32,080 nucleotides of DNA. Origin: Candidatus Aminicenantota bacterium (GTDB lineage Bacteria; Acidobacteriota; Aminicenantia; UBA2199). A model generated the notes under the pieces. It had not been told where the DNA came from. It ran no database searches and saw only the letters and a program-made list of their open reading frames with translations. The stretch covers positions 1-32,080 of the forward strand of contig JADFDP010000001.1 in the NCBI GenBank assembly GCA_018262835.1. Reading direction: 5' to 3'. Each line of letters opens with the position of its first letter. The first letter of the stretch is position 1. A program made the translations under genes and the position numbers. Of this stretch, positions 25,282 to 32,080 are shown piece by piece.

Positions 25282-26502
25282 ATGAAGAAGAAAGGGTATC
25301 GGTCGATCGAGTTGGAGTCCAAGCTCGAGCGCCGCGATTTTTTAAAGATCGGCGGCGGCTCGCTGCTGGGGGCGGGATTGCTGCTGGGCCGGCCGCCTGT
25401 TTTCGGGCAGGAAACAGCCAAGGCCGAACCCCCCGCCAAACCCAAGACCAACATCGACGAGGCCATGGCCGTGCCGCGCACGAAATATTCCCTGCCCGGG
25501 CTCTTTCCCGGCAAAGTGGTGGCCGTCAAGGACGAGCGGGCCATGAATGAAAAAGGGGTGGACGGCAAAGTCGTGGCCTCCATGTTCGAAAAAGGGATCC
25601 AGTCCCTGACCGGCCAGCCGCTGGAAAAGAGCTTCAAGCTGTTTTTTGATAAAAAGGATGTGGTGGGCATCAAGGTCAACCCGGTCGGCGCCGGCCTTAT
25701 CGCCACCAGGCTGGAAGTGGTCGACGCCGTGATCGCCTGGCTGCGCCGGGGCGGCATCCCGGCCCGGAACATTATCATCTGGGACCGTTTCGATTACATG
25801 CTGACCGACGCCGGCTTCACGGCGGCGCGCTACCCGGGCATCGGCATCCACGGCCTGCAGACCATGGACGAGGCGGCCGCCGAAGGCAAAAGCCAGGACG
25901 ACAGCCGCTGGCTGGGCAAGGACGGCCGTCACGTCAGCGAAAAGAACTTCGACCTGGATGCCTACTATTTTGCCGATGTCGAGGCTCCCCAGGACAAGCC
26001 CTACCTCAACCAGCACGTGTTCAACGGCAAGTACTCCTATTTCGGCAAGCTGCTGACCCAGACCCTGACCAAGATGATCAATATCCCGGTATTCAAGAAC
26101 ACGGGCAACGGCGTTTCCATGGCCACCAAGAACCTCGGCTATGCGGCCGTCTGCAACACCAACCGCCTGCACAAGCCCATATTTTTCGACGTCTGCACCG
26201 AGGTGCTGGCTTTTCCGGCCGTGCGCGACAAGCTGGTGCTGAACGTCACCGACGGCCTGCGCGCCCAGTACGACGGCGGCCCGGGCCCGCTGGCCCAGGC
26301 CACCTGGTTCCTGAATTCCCTGTACTTCGCCACCGATCCCTTCGCCCTGGACATGACCTGCCACAACCTGATCGTGCAGAAGCGCAAGGAGATGAGCGTC
26401 AAGGTCAATGAGCACCCCATGTATACCGAATACCTGCGCTATGCCCAGCGCCTGGGCCTGGGCATAGCCGATCCGGCCAAGATCGCCTTCACCCAGGTGT
26501 GA
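25282..26502 (+). CDS. Tat-exported DUF362 family protein
   Basis: The 406-residue protein has a twin-arginine signal, RRDFLKIGGGSLLGAG (about 18-33), so it is probably folded in the cytoplasm, perhaps with a cofactor, then exported. The DUF362 core is indicated by VVGIKVNPVGAG, an NIIIWDR strand, and IPVFKNTGNGVSMATKN. Many DUF362 members carry ferredoxin-type cysteine clusters; none is visible here, so any cofactor is not obviously Fe-S. GGAGG precedes the ATG by 7 bases, a clear start. It heads a probable three-gene operon with a DUF6599 protein and a TlpA thioredoxin, which suggests an extracytoplasmic redox-related job. Confidence 0.88.
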   Translation: MKKKGYRSIELESKLERRDFLKIGGGSLLGAGLLLGRPPVFGQETAKAEPPAKPKTNIDEAMAVPRTKYSLPGLFPGKVVAVKDERAMNEKGVDGKVVASMFEKGIQSLTGQPLEKSFKLFFDKKDVVGIKVNPVGAGLIATRLEVVDAVIAWLRRGGIPARNIIIWDRFDYMLTDAGFTAARYPGIGIHGLQTMDEAAAEGKSQDDSRWLGKDGRHVSEKNFDLDAYYFADVEAPQDKPYLNQHVFNGKYSYFGKLLTQTLTKMINIPVFKNTGNGVSMATKNLGYAAVCNTNRLHKPIFFDVCTEVLAFPAVRDKLVLNVTDGLRAQYDGGPGPLAQATWFLNSLYFATDPFALDMTCHNLIVQKRKEMSVKVNEHPMYTEYLRYAQRLGLGIADPAKIAFTQV

Positions 26503-26509
26503 GAGCCGC

Positions 26510-27376
26510 TTGAGGATCCAGCCGCTTTGCAACCTGCTGGCCGCACTGGCCTTGCCGCTGGCCGCCATGGAATTCCCGGCCGACGGCTTTTTCCCCGGCT
26601 GGAACCGCTCCGGCCCGGTGGAGATCTATGCGCCCACCGCCCTGTACAATGTCATCGACGGCGGGGCGGAGCTTTTCCTGGAGATGGGGTTCACTGATTT
26701 GCAATTGCAAAAATATGCCGGTTCCGGCTCCGAGATCACGGTGGAAGCTTATTGCATGGAAAATGAGGCCGCGGCCCTGGGCATCTACCTGCTTAAATGC
26801 AGCAAAGAAACGCCGCTGCCGGGGATCACGGCGCGGCACAGCGGCGACCGCTTTCAGATCGCCTTGCTGCGGGGCAATTATTTTATTTTTGTCAATAATT
26901 TCAGCGGCCGCGAGGACCTGCTGCCGGTGATGACGGCCCTGGCAAAGCAGGTTGCTGCGGCCATTCCCCCGGGAGAGGCTGTGACTGAGCTCGATATCCT
27001 GCCCGCTGAAAACCAGGTGCCGGGAACGGCTCTGCTTCTGCGCGGCCCCTATTCCTTGCAGTCGGTTTACACCCTGGGCCAAGGGGACATTTTGCTGCTG
27101 GGAGGAAAAATATTCGCCGCGGCCGCGGAATACCACGAAGCTTCGGGACAGAGTTACACGATGATCGCGGTCCCTTATGCCGATGCGGCTCCGGCTCGCG
27201 CCGCTTTTGCCAACCTGCGCCGCAATCTGGATCCCTATCTTCAAGTCCTGGGAGCGGGTGCCGATTTTTTTGTGTTCAAGGATTTCCAGAATTATTTCGG
27301 CCGGGTTGAGGTCCGCGAAAAAAAGATAGTGATCCTGGTCAAGTTGGCCCAGCAGCCAGACAGCCGTCTGGAATGA
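26510..27376 (+). CDS. Exported DUF6599-like protein with TTG start
   Basis: The 288-residue product begins with a short signal-like segment (about 1-19), then a globular region with motifs such as VEIYAPTALYNVIDGGAELFL, broken here as VEIYAPTALYN and VIDGGAELFL, that fit DUF6599. The start is taken as TTG at 26510, only 7 bases after the DUF362 stop, because it supplies the signal peptide. The first ATG (26568) would remove it. There is little Shine-Dalgarno, so translation may rely on coupling with the DUF362 gene. The family is uncharacterised. Its close linkage to DUF362 suggests they act together. Confidence 0.75.
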   Translation: MRIQPLCNLLAALALPLAAMEFPADGFFPGWNRSGPVEIYAPTALYNVIDGGAELFLEMGFTDLQLQKYAGSGSEITVEAYCMENEAAALGIYLLKCSKETPLPGITARHSGDRFQIALLRGNYFIFVNNFSGREDLLPVMTALAKQVAAAIPPGEAVTELDILPAENQVPGTALLLRGPYSLQSVYTLGQGDILLLGGKIFAAAAEYHEASGQSYTMIAVPYADAAPARAAFANLRRNLDPYLQVLGAGADFFVFKDFQNYFGRVEVREKKIVILVKLAQQPDSRLE

Positions 27377-27407
27377 TGGATCGGAATAATCGCCGAGGAG
27401 GTCTTTC

Positions 27408-28589
27408 ATGAAGCGAACAGTTTTGTCGATCGTGTTTCTGTCCCTGTTGTGCGTAGCGGGCGCCGGCCTGGGCGCTGCCGGGGAAAGCAATTTTTTGAGC
27501 GAATATGAATCCTTGCAGGCGGACGCCGAGCAAAAAATGGCCGGCATCAGCAGCCGCGAGGCGTACGAGAAGTTCATGGCCGAATTGAAGAGCGGCCTGG
27601 AGGCGCTTTTGGCCAAGCACGCAGCCGACCCGGTCGGTGATCCGGTCGAACTGCTGCGGGCCCGCATCCTGATCGATTTGAAAAAATACCCGGAAGCCGA
27701 CAGCAAACTGGACATGCTGATCGGAAAAAAGAGCCCGCTGCAGAACGAAGCCCGGCTGTTCAAGGCGAAGCTCCTCAGCGAAACAGAAAAAATGGCCCTG
27801 GCGGTTCCCCTGTTCAAGCAGGCCGAGGCCAAGCTGCAGCGCACCCCTGAGTTCTTCGAGGTCGCCCTCTCCCTGGCTTTTGAGGCGCCGGACGAAGCGG
27901 TGAGGAAGGAATACAGCCGCAAGCTCCTGGCCGCCAGCGACCTGCCGAAAAAATTCTCCGAGTATCGCGCCTACCTGGTAACGACCCTGGCCGCTATCGA
28001 GATGAAAAAGCGAAATGTCGCGGCGGCGAAAAAAATTCTCGATGATGGCCTGAAAACGATCGGAGACGAGCGCGGGATCAAAGCGCTGCAGTCGGCGCTC
28101 AAGCAGCTGGAGTTCATCGGCCGGCCCGCGCCGGCCATTGCCGCCGAAAAATGGCTGAATTCAGAGCCGCTCTCCATGGGCGGCCTGAAGGGCAAGGTGG
28201 TAATCATCGATTTCTGGGCCCCCTGGTGCCCTCCCTGCCGCAAGGTCATCCCCACCCTGGCCAAGGATTTCAATGAACTCAAGGACAAGGGGCTGGTGGT
28301 GATCGGCTTTACTAAGTTATATGGGAGCTATCGTGACGACATGCAGAACAAGGGCAAGGTCGAAGCGGAAGAGGAGCGGGCGCTGATCAGGGGATTCGTC
28401 GAGCGCAATGCCCTGAAATATCCGATCGCCATCGCCGACAAGGGCGAGGTGTTCGAAAAATACGGCGTCAGCGGCATACCGACCATGGTCTTTATCGACA
28501 AGGCCGGCAACGTCTACGACATCAAGGTCGGCTCGGGCGACGAGGCCGCCATCACCGCCAGGATCAGGCAGCTCCTGGCCGAGAAATAG
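27408..28589 (+). CDS. TlpA-type exported thioredoxin-fold protein
   Basis: The 393-residue protein has a signal peptide (about 1-24), a helical region (about 25-235) with TPR-like repeats, and a C-terminal thioredoxin domain (about 240-393). The active site is WCPPC (Trp273, Cys274, Cys277) within FWAPWCPPCRKV, and the cis-proline loop is GVSGIPTMVF. This matches TlpA/ResA-like periplasmic thiol-disulfide proteins that reduce cytochrome c apoproteins or other exported thiols. GAGGAGG precedes the ATG well. It closes the DUF362/DUF6599 operon and is followed by a possible terminator. Confidence 0.9.
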   Translation: MKRTVLSIVFLSLLCVAGAGLGAAGESNFLSEYESLQADAEQKMAGISSREAYEKFMAELKSGLEALLAKHAADPVGDPVELLRARILIDLKKYPEADSKLDMLIGKKSPLQNEARLFKAKLLSETEKMALAVPLFKQAEAKLQRTPEFFEVALSLAFEAPDEAVRKEYSRKLLAASDLPKKFSEYRAYLVTTLAAIEMKKRNVAAAKKILDDGLKTIGDERGIKALQSALKQLEFIGRPAPAIAAEKWLNSEPLSMGGLKGKVVIIDFWAPWCPPCRKVIPTLAKDFNELKDKGLVVIGFTKLYGSYRDDMQNKGKVEAEEERALIRGFVERNALKYPIAIADKGEVFEKYGVSGIPTMVFIDKAGNVYDIKVGSGDEAAITARIRQLLAEK

Positions 28590-28605
28590 TTCCCTTCACT
28601 TGCTT

Positions 28606-28635
28606 GCCGGGCCCCCGGATTCCTGGCGGATTTTT
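28606..28635 (+). terminator. Possible intrinsic terminator after the TlpA-type gene
   Basis: GCCGGG (28606-28611) pairs with CCTGGC (28622-28627), including one G-T wobble, around a 10-base loop, then GGA and five T residues (28631-28635). The stem is short and the T-run starts late, so it is only a candidate. Confidence 0.35.
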
Positions 28636-28700
28636 ATCTTGATTTTTTCCTCAATCGAGGATGGAAGAAGTTTATAGATAAAATCGATCTTCCTGCAGGC

Positions 28701-28739
28701 TTTTTCAAATCCCTTACCAAGGGAATCCATTTGAAAAAA
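28701..28739. repeat. Bulged inverted repeat upstream of the TetR promoter
   Basis: The outer arms TTTTTCAAAT (28701-28710) and ATTTGAAAAA (28729-28738) are perfect complements. The inner arms CCCTT (28711-28715) and AAGGG (28719-28723) close a 3-base loop, leaving a 5-base bulge (28724-28728) on the right side. No T-run follows on either strand, so it is not a classical terminator. It ends about 12 bases before the -35 box of the TetR promoter. Confidence 0.7.
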
Positions 28740-28750
28740 AAAGAAATTAC

Positions 28751-28779
28751 TTGACTTTGTGTATAACGAATGTTATATA
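28751..28779 (+). promoter_or_regulatory. Putative promoter of the TetR/PAF-acetylhydrolase-like operon
   Basis: TTGACT (28751-28756), a 17-base spacer and TATATA (28774-28779) form a good sigma70-like promoter; TATAAT two bases on is an alternative -10. Two 14-bp repeats overlap the spacer and the -10, as expected for a repressed promoter. Confidence 0.55.
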
Positions 28780-28790
28780 ATGAATGTTAT
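28763..28790. promoter_or_regulatory. Two abutting 14-bp candidate TetR operators
   Basis: ATAACGAATGTTAT (28763-28776) and ATAATGAATGTTAT (28777-28790) sit directly end to end and differ at one base. The first is a perfect inverted repeat, ATAAC-4-GTTAT; the second has one mismatch. They cover the spacer, the -10 box and the predicted start region of the promoter just upstream of a TetR gene, which is the classic position for autorepression. Confidence 0.6.
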
Positions 28791-28810
28791 TAATTAAAGG
28801 ATAAACCATT

Positions 28811-29470
28811 ATGTCTCCAAAAGCAGTCACATTTAACACTGAAGCGGTGCTTATGGCCTCGCTGGAAGTGGTCCGGAAACAGGGTTGGGATGCCCTGACG
28901 GCCCGCAGCGTTGCCGGCCGCCTGGGGGCGTCTGTGGCGCCGGTATACAGCGCCTTCGGCTCCATGGAAAAGCTCTTTCGTGAAATCCTCATTAGAATCC
29001 GCGGTCTTCTTCAGGACTATACTTCCAGATCCTATTCGGAGCTTCCTTTTTTAAACATCGGCGCCGGGATCGTCTTATTCGCCCGTGACGAACCCCACTT
29101 TTTCCAGGCGCTTTTCCAGAAACGCCATGAATTCCAGGATGTGATCGAGGATGTCAACACCACGATCCTCTCCTGGATGAAGAGCAACGCCCAGTTCGGC
29201 CACCTGGATGACACGGGTCGTGAGCGCCTTTATGACAGCATCGGCTATTTTACCATGGGCCTGGCGGCGGCCGTGGCCGCCGGGCGGGTGGATGATGTCT
29301 CGAACCACAATATCGTCCGTCTTTTAAAAAACATGGGCAACAGCCTGATGTTTGCCGAGATCTCGGGCGTCTCCGATTCCGAGAGCCCTGAAAGTGAAAG
29401 GGAGTGGAGCCGGCTTCTCAAGGAGAAGAATATCTCCCTTCCCAAACCAGTAAAGGTCAAGGAATCTTAG
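28811..29470 (+). CDS. TetR/AcrR family transcriptional regulator
   Basis: The 219-residue protein has the N-terminal TetR helix-turn-helix (about 10-55), with 'ALTARSVAGRLGASVAPVYSAFGS' style spacing: the recognition helix region reads ASVAPVYSAFGSMEKLF. The helical remainder (about 70-200) would be the ligand-binding and dimer domain; no specific ligand class is evident. AAAGGA lies 9 bases before the ATG. Two 14-bp candidate operators overlap its own promoter, so autorepression is likely. The hydrolase gene begins 26 bases downstream and is probably the regulated target. Confidence 0.9.
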   Translation: MSPKAVTFNTEAVLMASLEVVRKQGWDALTARSVAGRLGASVAPVYSAFGSMEKLFREILIRIRGLLQDYTSRSYSELPFLNIGAGIVLFARDEPHFFQALFQKRHEFQDVIEDVNTTILSWMKSNAQFGHLDDTGRERLYDSIGYFTMGLAAAVAAGRVDDVSNHNIVRLLKNMGNSLMFAEISGVSDSESPESEREWSRLLKEKNISLPKPVKVKES

Positions 29471-29496
29471 GGATATAAAAAGTGAGGAGAAAAAGA

Positions 29497-30717
29497 ATGA
29501 TAAAATTGAAATGGGTCGCGGCCCTGGCAGTCACTTTGGTTTTTGGTCACGTTTTCGGGCAAACGAATTCTTTGCCAAAACCGACCGGTAAATACTTTGT
29601 CGGTGTCACCTATCTCAGTTTTACCGATGAAAAGCGCGTTGAATTGTTTGATAACGATCAAAAAAGCAAAAGGGAGATAACCGTAAAAGCCTGGTATCCC
29701 GCGGATGAAAAACCAAAGCCGGAGCCGTATTTGCGAAACATGAACTTCGCCATTAAATATATGATATTGCCTGAAAACATGAAAGACCTTATGACAAATT
29801 CGTCATTGAACATGACGGTTTCAAGCGATTTGGAAAAATATCCGATCCTGTTGTTCTCCCATGGCTGGGGCGAGCAGAATTCGCAAAACACGATTTTAAT
29901 GGAAGAACTGGCAAGTCATGGGTACATTGTTTTCAGCATCGCCCACCCTTATGAGTGCAAATACTCGGAATACCCTGACGGCAAGATCTCCCATATTGAA
30001 TTCGGCAGTCTGCGCTTTCAAAAAATTATGGGTGAGCAGCAAAGCCCGAAAGCAATGGCATTGCTCATGAAACTGTACGGCGCCACCAATAACGATGAGC
30101 GCATGAAGGTTTTTCGCGAAACCGGTGAGGCCATGCCGACGTTATTTGCAAGCCCGAAATATTGGACCGAAGACCTGTCTTTCTTTTTGGACCAGATCAA
30201 AGGCATCAATGAGAGTAACGGAATACTAAAAGGTAAGATGGATATAGATAGAATCGGCGCGTTGGGAATGTCATTGGGCGGAGTCGTAACATCCGAAATT
30301 TGCCTGCATGACCGGAGAGTCAAAGCCGGCATAAGCTTGGACGGGGGAATGTACGGCTCCCTATTGGAGGAGAAAATGAATGTCCCCTTCATGTTTCTCA
30401 GTGGCAAAAGGTTCGCGGGCTGCGGTCCGTTGTTCTCGGATAAATCGACTAAAGACTGCTATGCTTTTGCGATAAAAAATGCCGATCACTACAATTTTAC
30501 CGATCATGCTTTGTTTCCTTACCCGATGATACAATTCATGCTGGGAACAATTGATGGGAAAAGGGCTCTGGATATAACCAATGTATTGGTTCTTTCTTTT
30601 TTTGAAAAATACCTAAAAAATAAAAAAGAGATGAATCTGCTGGCCGAAGCGGCAAAGTTTCCCGAGATAGAAATATCATCTAATCTTGCTGGAGATGAAC
30701 CGCGGCCGAAAGGCTAG
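29497..30717 (+). CDS. PAF-acetylhydrolase-like secreted alpha/beta hydrolase
   Basis: The 406-residue protein has a signal peptide (about 1-22, ending FGQ). The nucleophile elbow is GMSLGG (Ser259), the oxyanion-side strand is LFSHGWGEQ, and the remaining triad members are probably Asp in SLDGGMYG and His in DHYNFTDH, a layout like plasma/type II PAF-acetylhydrolase (GxSxG, LDG, HxNFxD). It probably cleaves a short or oxidised acyl ester from a phospholipid, or another small ester; the substrate is unproven. The ATG at 29497 follows GAGGAG by 7 bases; a GTG at 29482 overlaps that site and is rejected. Its sequence is visibly more A+T-rich than the genes to the left. Confidence 0.85.
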   Translation: MIKLKWVAALAVTLVFGHVFGQTNSLPKPTGKYFVGVTYLSFTDEKRVELFDNDQKSKREITVKAWYPADEKPKPEPYLRNMNFAIKYMILPENMKDLMTNSSLNMTVSSDLEKYPILLFSHGWGEQNSQNTILMEELASHGYIVFSIAHPYECKYSEYPDGKISHIEFGSLRFQKIMGEQQSPKAMALLMKLYGATNNDERMKVFRETGEAMPTLFASPKYWTEDLSFFLDQIKGINESNGILKGKMDIDRIGALGMSLGGVVTSEICLHDRRVKAGISLDGGMYGSLLEEKMNVPFMFLSGKRFAGCGPLFSDKSTKDCYAFAIKNADHYNFTDHALFPYPMIQFMLGTIDGKRALDITNVLVLSFFEKYLKNKKEMNLLAEAAKFPEIEISSNLAGDEPRPKG

Positions 30718-30805
30718 ATAAACATCCTATGATTGGAAGAATTAATAAAAAATTCTTAGGGAATTATTTTGCATCCCGGTGTTTAATATAGTGCAAGGAG
30801 AATTT

Positions 30806-32080
30806 ATGAAAAGACATGGCATTCTTTTATCGTTCATTTGTTTGCTCTTCTGGTGCCCTTTTGTCTGGGGACAAACAGCCGATGAGAGTGATTTTATCAA
30901 TATTGAGCCCATCCGCTTCACTTTCGCTTATGGAAATTATCAAACGATGCTGGAATTGGAGTCCTCGCAAGCCCGGATCTGGTATGGCTTTCTAAAGGCG
31001 GATCGGCATACGGACCGGACTCCGGTCTTCGTGTTTTTCAACGGCGGGCCCGGCAGCGCCACCTCCTGCGGCCTGATGAGCATGTATACCGGGCATTATA
31101 CGCTTGATAACGGCATGGAGGACGGAGGCGGCGACCACTATATCGCCAATCCCTACTCCTGGACCCAGATGGGCCATCTGCTCTATATCGACGCCAGAGC
31201 CTCGGGATTTTCATATAATATCAAAAACAACTCCGATCAATTTGCCACCCGCTTCCTGGAGTTCAATGCCCAGAATTTCAACCCCTTTTTTGACGGCGCG
31301 GATTTTACGCGAGCCATCCTTCGTTTTCTGGCCGCGCATCCGGGGCTCAGGAAGAATCCTGTAGTCATCGTGGGTGAAAGCTACGGCGGAGCGCGTGCCA
31401 CCAACATCCTCTATCTGATCCAGAATTACTTGGATTTTGGCAATGGCAAGGAGATGTATCAGGATCCGGCCCTGGCGGATGAGATCCAGGGGCATTTCAA
31501 CGCCGTCTTTCCGGAGTATGATGGCCGGGCGGTTCCGCACGAGGTGATCGCTCGCCAATTCGGCCACCAGATCCTGATTGAGCCCTGCGTCAGCATGGGA
31601 TATCAGAACTCCATCAGCGACGCCATGTTCAAAGAACCGGGATCGGTGATCTATCAAATCGCGGAGGAAGTGGGAATCCCTTATGATCCTTCCCAGGATC
31701 CGCTTTATTTTGTGCGCTATGTCGCCAACCGGGACTATTATATTTATAAAAAGCCCTGGGGCTGGCTGAACGGCTTTTTCAGCAATGCCGCCAACCTGCT
31801 GCGTTTCTCCCAAAACATCTCCCTGGTGACAGGCAGCGACATCCGGAACGTTCCGGGGATGTATGCCTCGCAGCGAACCCATGCCTACCGCAAGATCTGG
31901 ACCGACGGCGAGGACGAGGACAGTTCAGTTGATTCTTTTACGGGTATCGAGGCCACCCGTGGCTTCAATCTTACGCGAGCTTCTTCTTGGAGAAATGGAA
32001 ACAGTGATCTTGCCGGGAATCACGCTTCCGGAAATCGCAATTCCTTCGGCAAGGTCAGCGATTATCTCTTTATGGACAAG
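30806..32080 (+). CDS. Secreted serine carboxypeptidase (peptidase S10), partial (3' end outside window)
   Basis: An uninterrupted frame of 425 codons runs to the window edge. It starts with a signal peptide (about 1-23, ending WGQ) after AAGGAG 5 bases upstream. S10 hallmarks are FFNGGPGSAT, which forms the oxyanion hole, the YIDARASGFSY segment that corresponds to 'DqPvGtGfSy', and the nucleophile in GESYGG (Ser192). S10 enzymes remove C-terminal amino acids at acidic pH and are far commoner in eukaryotes than in bacteria. The Asp and His of the triad should lie at or beyond the right edge and are not confirmed. It follows the hydrolase by 88 bases and could share its regulation or have a separate promoter. 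Confidence 0.9.
   Translation, partial: MKRHGILLSFICLLFWCPFVWGQTADESDFINIEPIRFTFAYGNYQTMLELESSQARIWYGFLKADRHTDRTPVFVFFNGGPGSATSCGLMSMYTGHYTLDNGMEDGGGDHYIANPYSWTQMGHLLYIDARASGFSYNIKNNSDQFATRFLEFNAQNFNPFFDGADFTRAILRFLAAHPGLRKNPVVIVGESYGGARATNILYLIQNYLDFGNGKEMYQDPALADEIQGHFNAVFPEYDGRAVPHEVIARQFGHQILIEPCVSMGYQNSISDAMFKEPGSVIYQIAEEVGIPYDPSQDPLYFVRYVANRDYYIYKKPWGWLNGFFSNAANLLRFSQNISLVTGSDIRNVPGMYASQRTHAYRKIWTDGEDEDSSVDSFTGIEATRGFNLTRASSWRNGNSDLAGNHASGNRNSFGKVSDYLFMDK

Noticed and set aside
25342-26568. 408-codon minus-strand frame opposite the DUF362 gene
   Set aside because: It has no ribosome binding site or family motif, while the plus-strand gene has a Tat signal and promoter.
30737-30757. AAGAATT/AATTCTT hairpin between the hydrolase and carboxypeptidase genes
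   Set aside because: It is a weak A-T-rich stem with no following T-run; not convincing as a terminator or regulatory element.

Overview
The window looks like a chromosomal segment of a Gram-negative, probably heterotrophic bacterium, most plausibly from Candidatus Aminicenantes or a related Acidobacteriota-like lineage. This assignment is an inference. It rests on M14 peptidases that carry acidic calcium-loop inserts, a DUF362/DUF6599/TlpA gene set, many TPR and signal-peptide proteins, and GC-rich coding sequence with sigma70-like promoters. No rRNA, tRNA, CRISPR array, transposase or integrase is visible.

Layout, left to right. (1) 1-3519: the tail of a divergent small CPVC protein, then tandem glutamyl- and glutaminyl-tRNA synthetases. 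(2) 3578-8151, plus strand: a small GRAM/PH-like protein, a secreted six-blade tectonin-type repeat protein, a rhomboid protease, RidA, and two overlapping NikD/NikE-like ABC ATPases with no permease nearby. (3) 8201-17071, minus strand: a tightly packed run transcribed right to left. It holds a membrane-anchored protein, a large Cache-PAS hybrid histidine kinase, a TIM-barrel isomerase-like protein, and two overlapping M14 metallopeptidase genes. One M14 copy keeps its zinc ligands; the other has lost them all. (4) 17087-18593, minus strand: gdhA with a clear promoter and a perfect terminator hairpin. (5) 18603-25182, plus strand: an envelope-flavoured run of plsC, gmhA, a class I aminotransferase, a divergent penicillin-binding transpeptidase, a TPR protein, and a DUF1848 protein ending in a radical-SAM-like cysteine motif. 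(6) 25222-28589: a Tat-exported DUF362 protein, a DUF6599 protein and a TlpA-type thioredoxin. (7) 28701-32080: a more A+T-rich block. It contains a bulged inverted repeat, a promoter overlapped by two abutting 14-bp repeats, a TetR regulator, a PAF-acetylhydrolase-like enzyme, and a serine carboxypeptidase (S10) cut by the window end.

The most unusual content is the active/inactive M14 pair sharing the same calcium-loop insert, and the TetR control region. Further points of interest are the near-identical 243-bp tectonin repeats, the C-terminal CX3CX2C motif in DUF1848, and promoters whose -10 elements lie so close to start codons that leaderless or very short-leader mRNAs are predicted. All family names come from motif recognition by eye; no database search was run.
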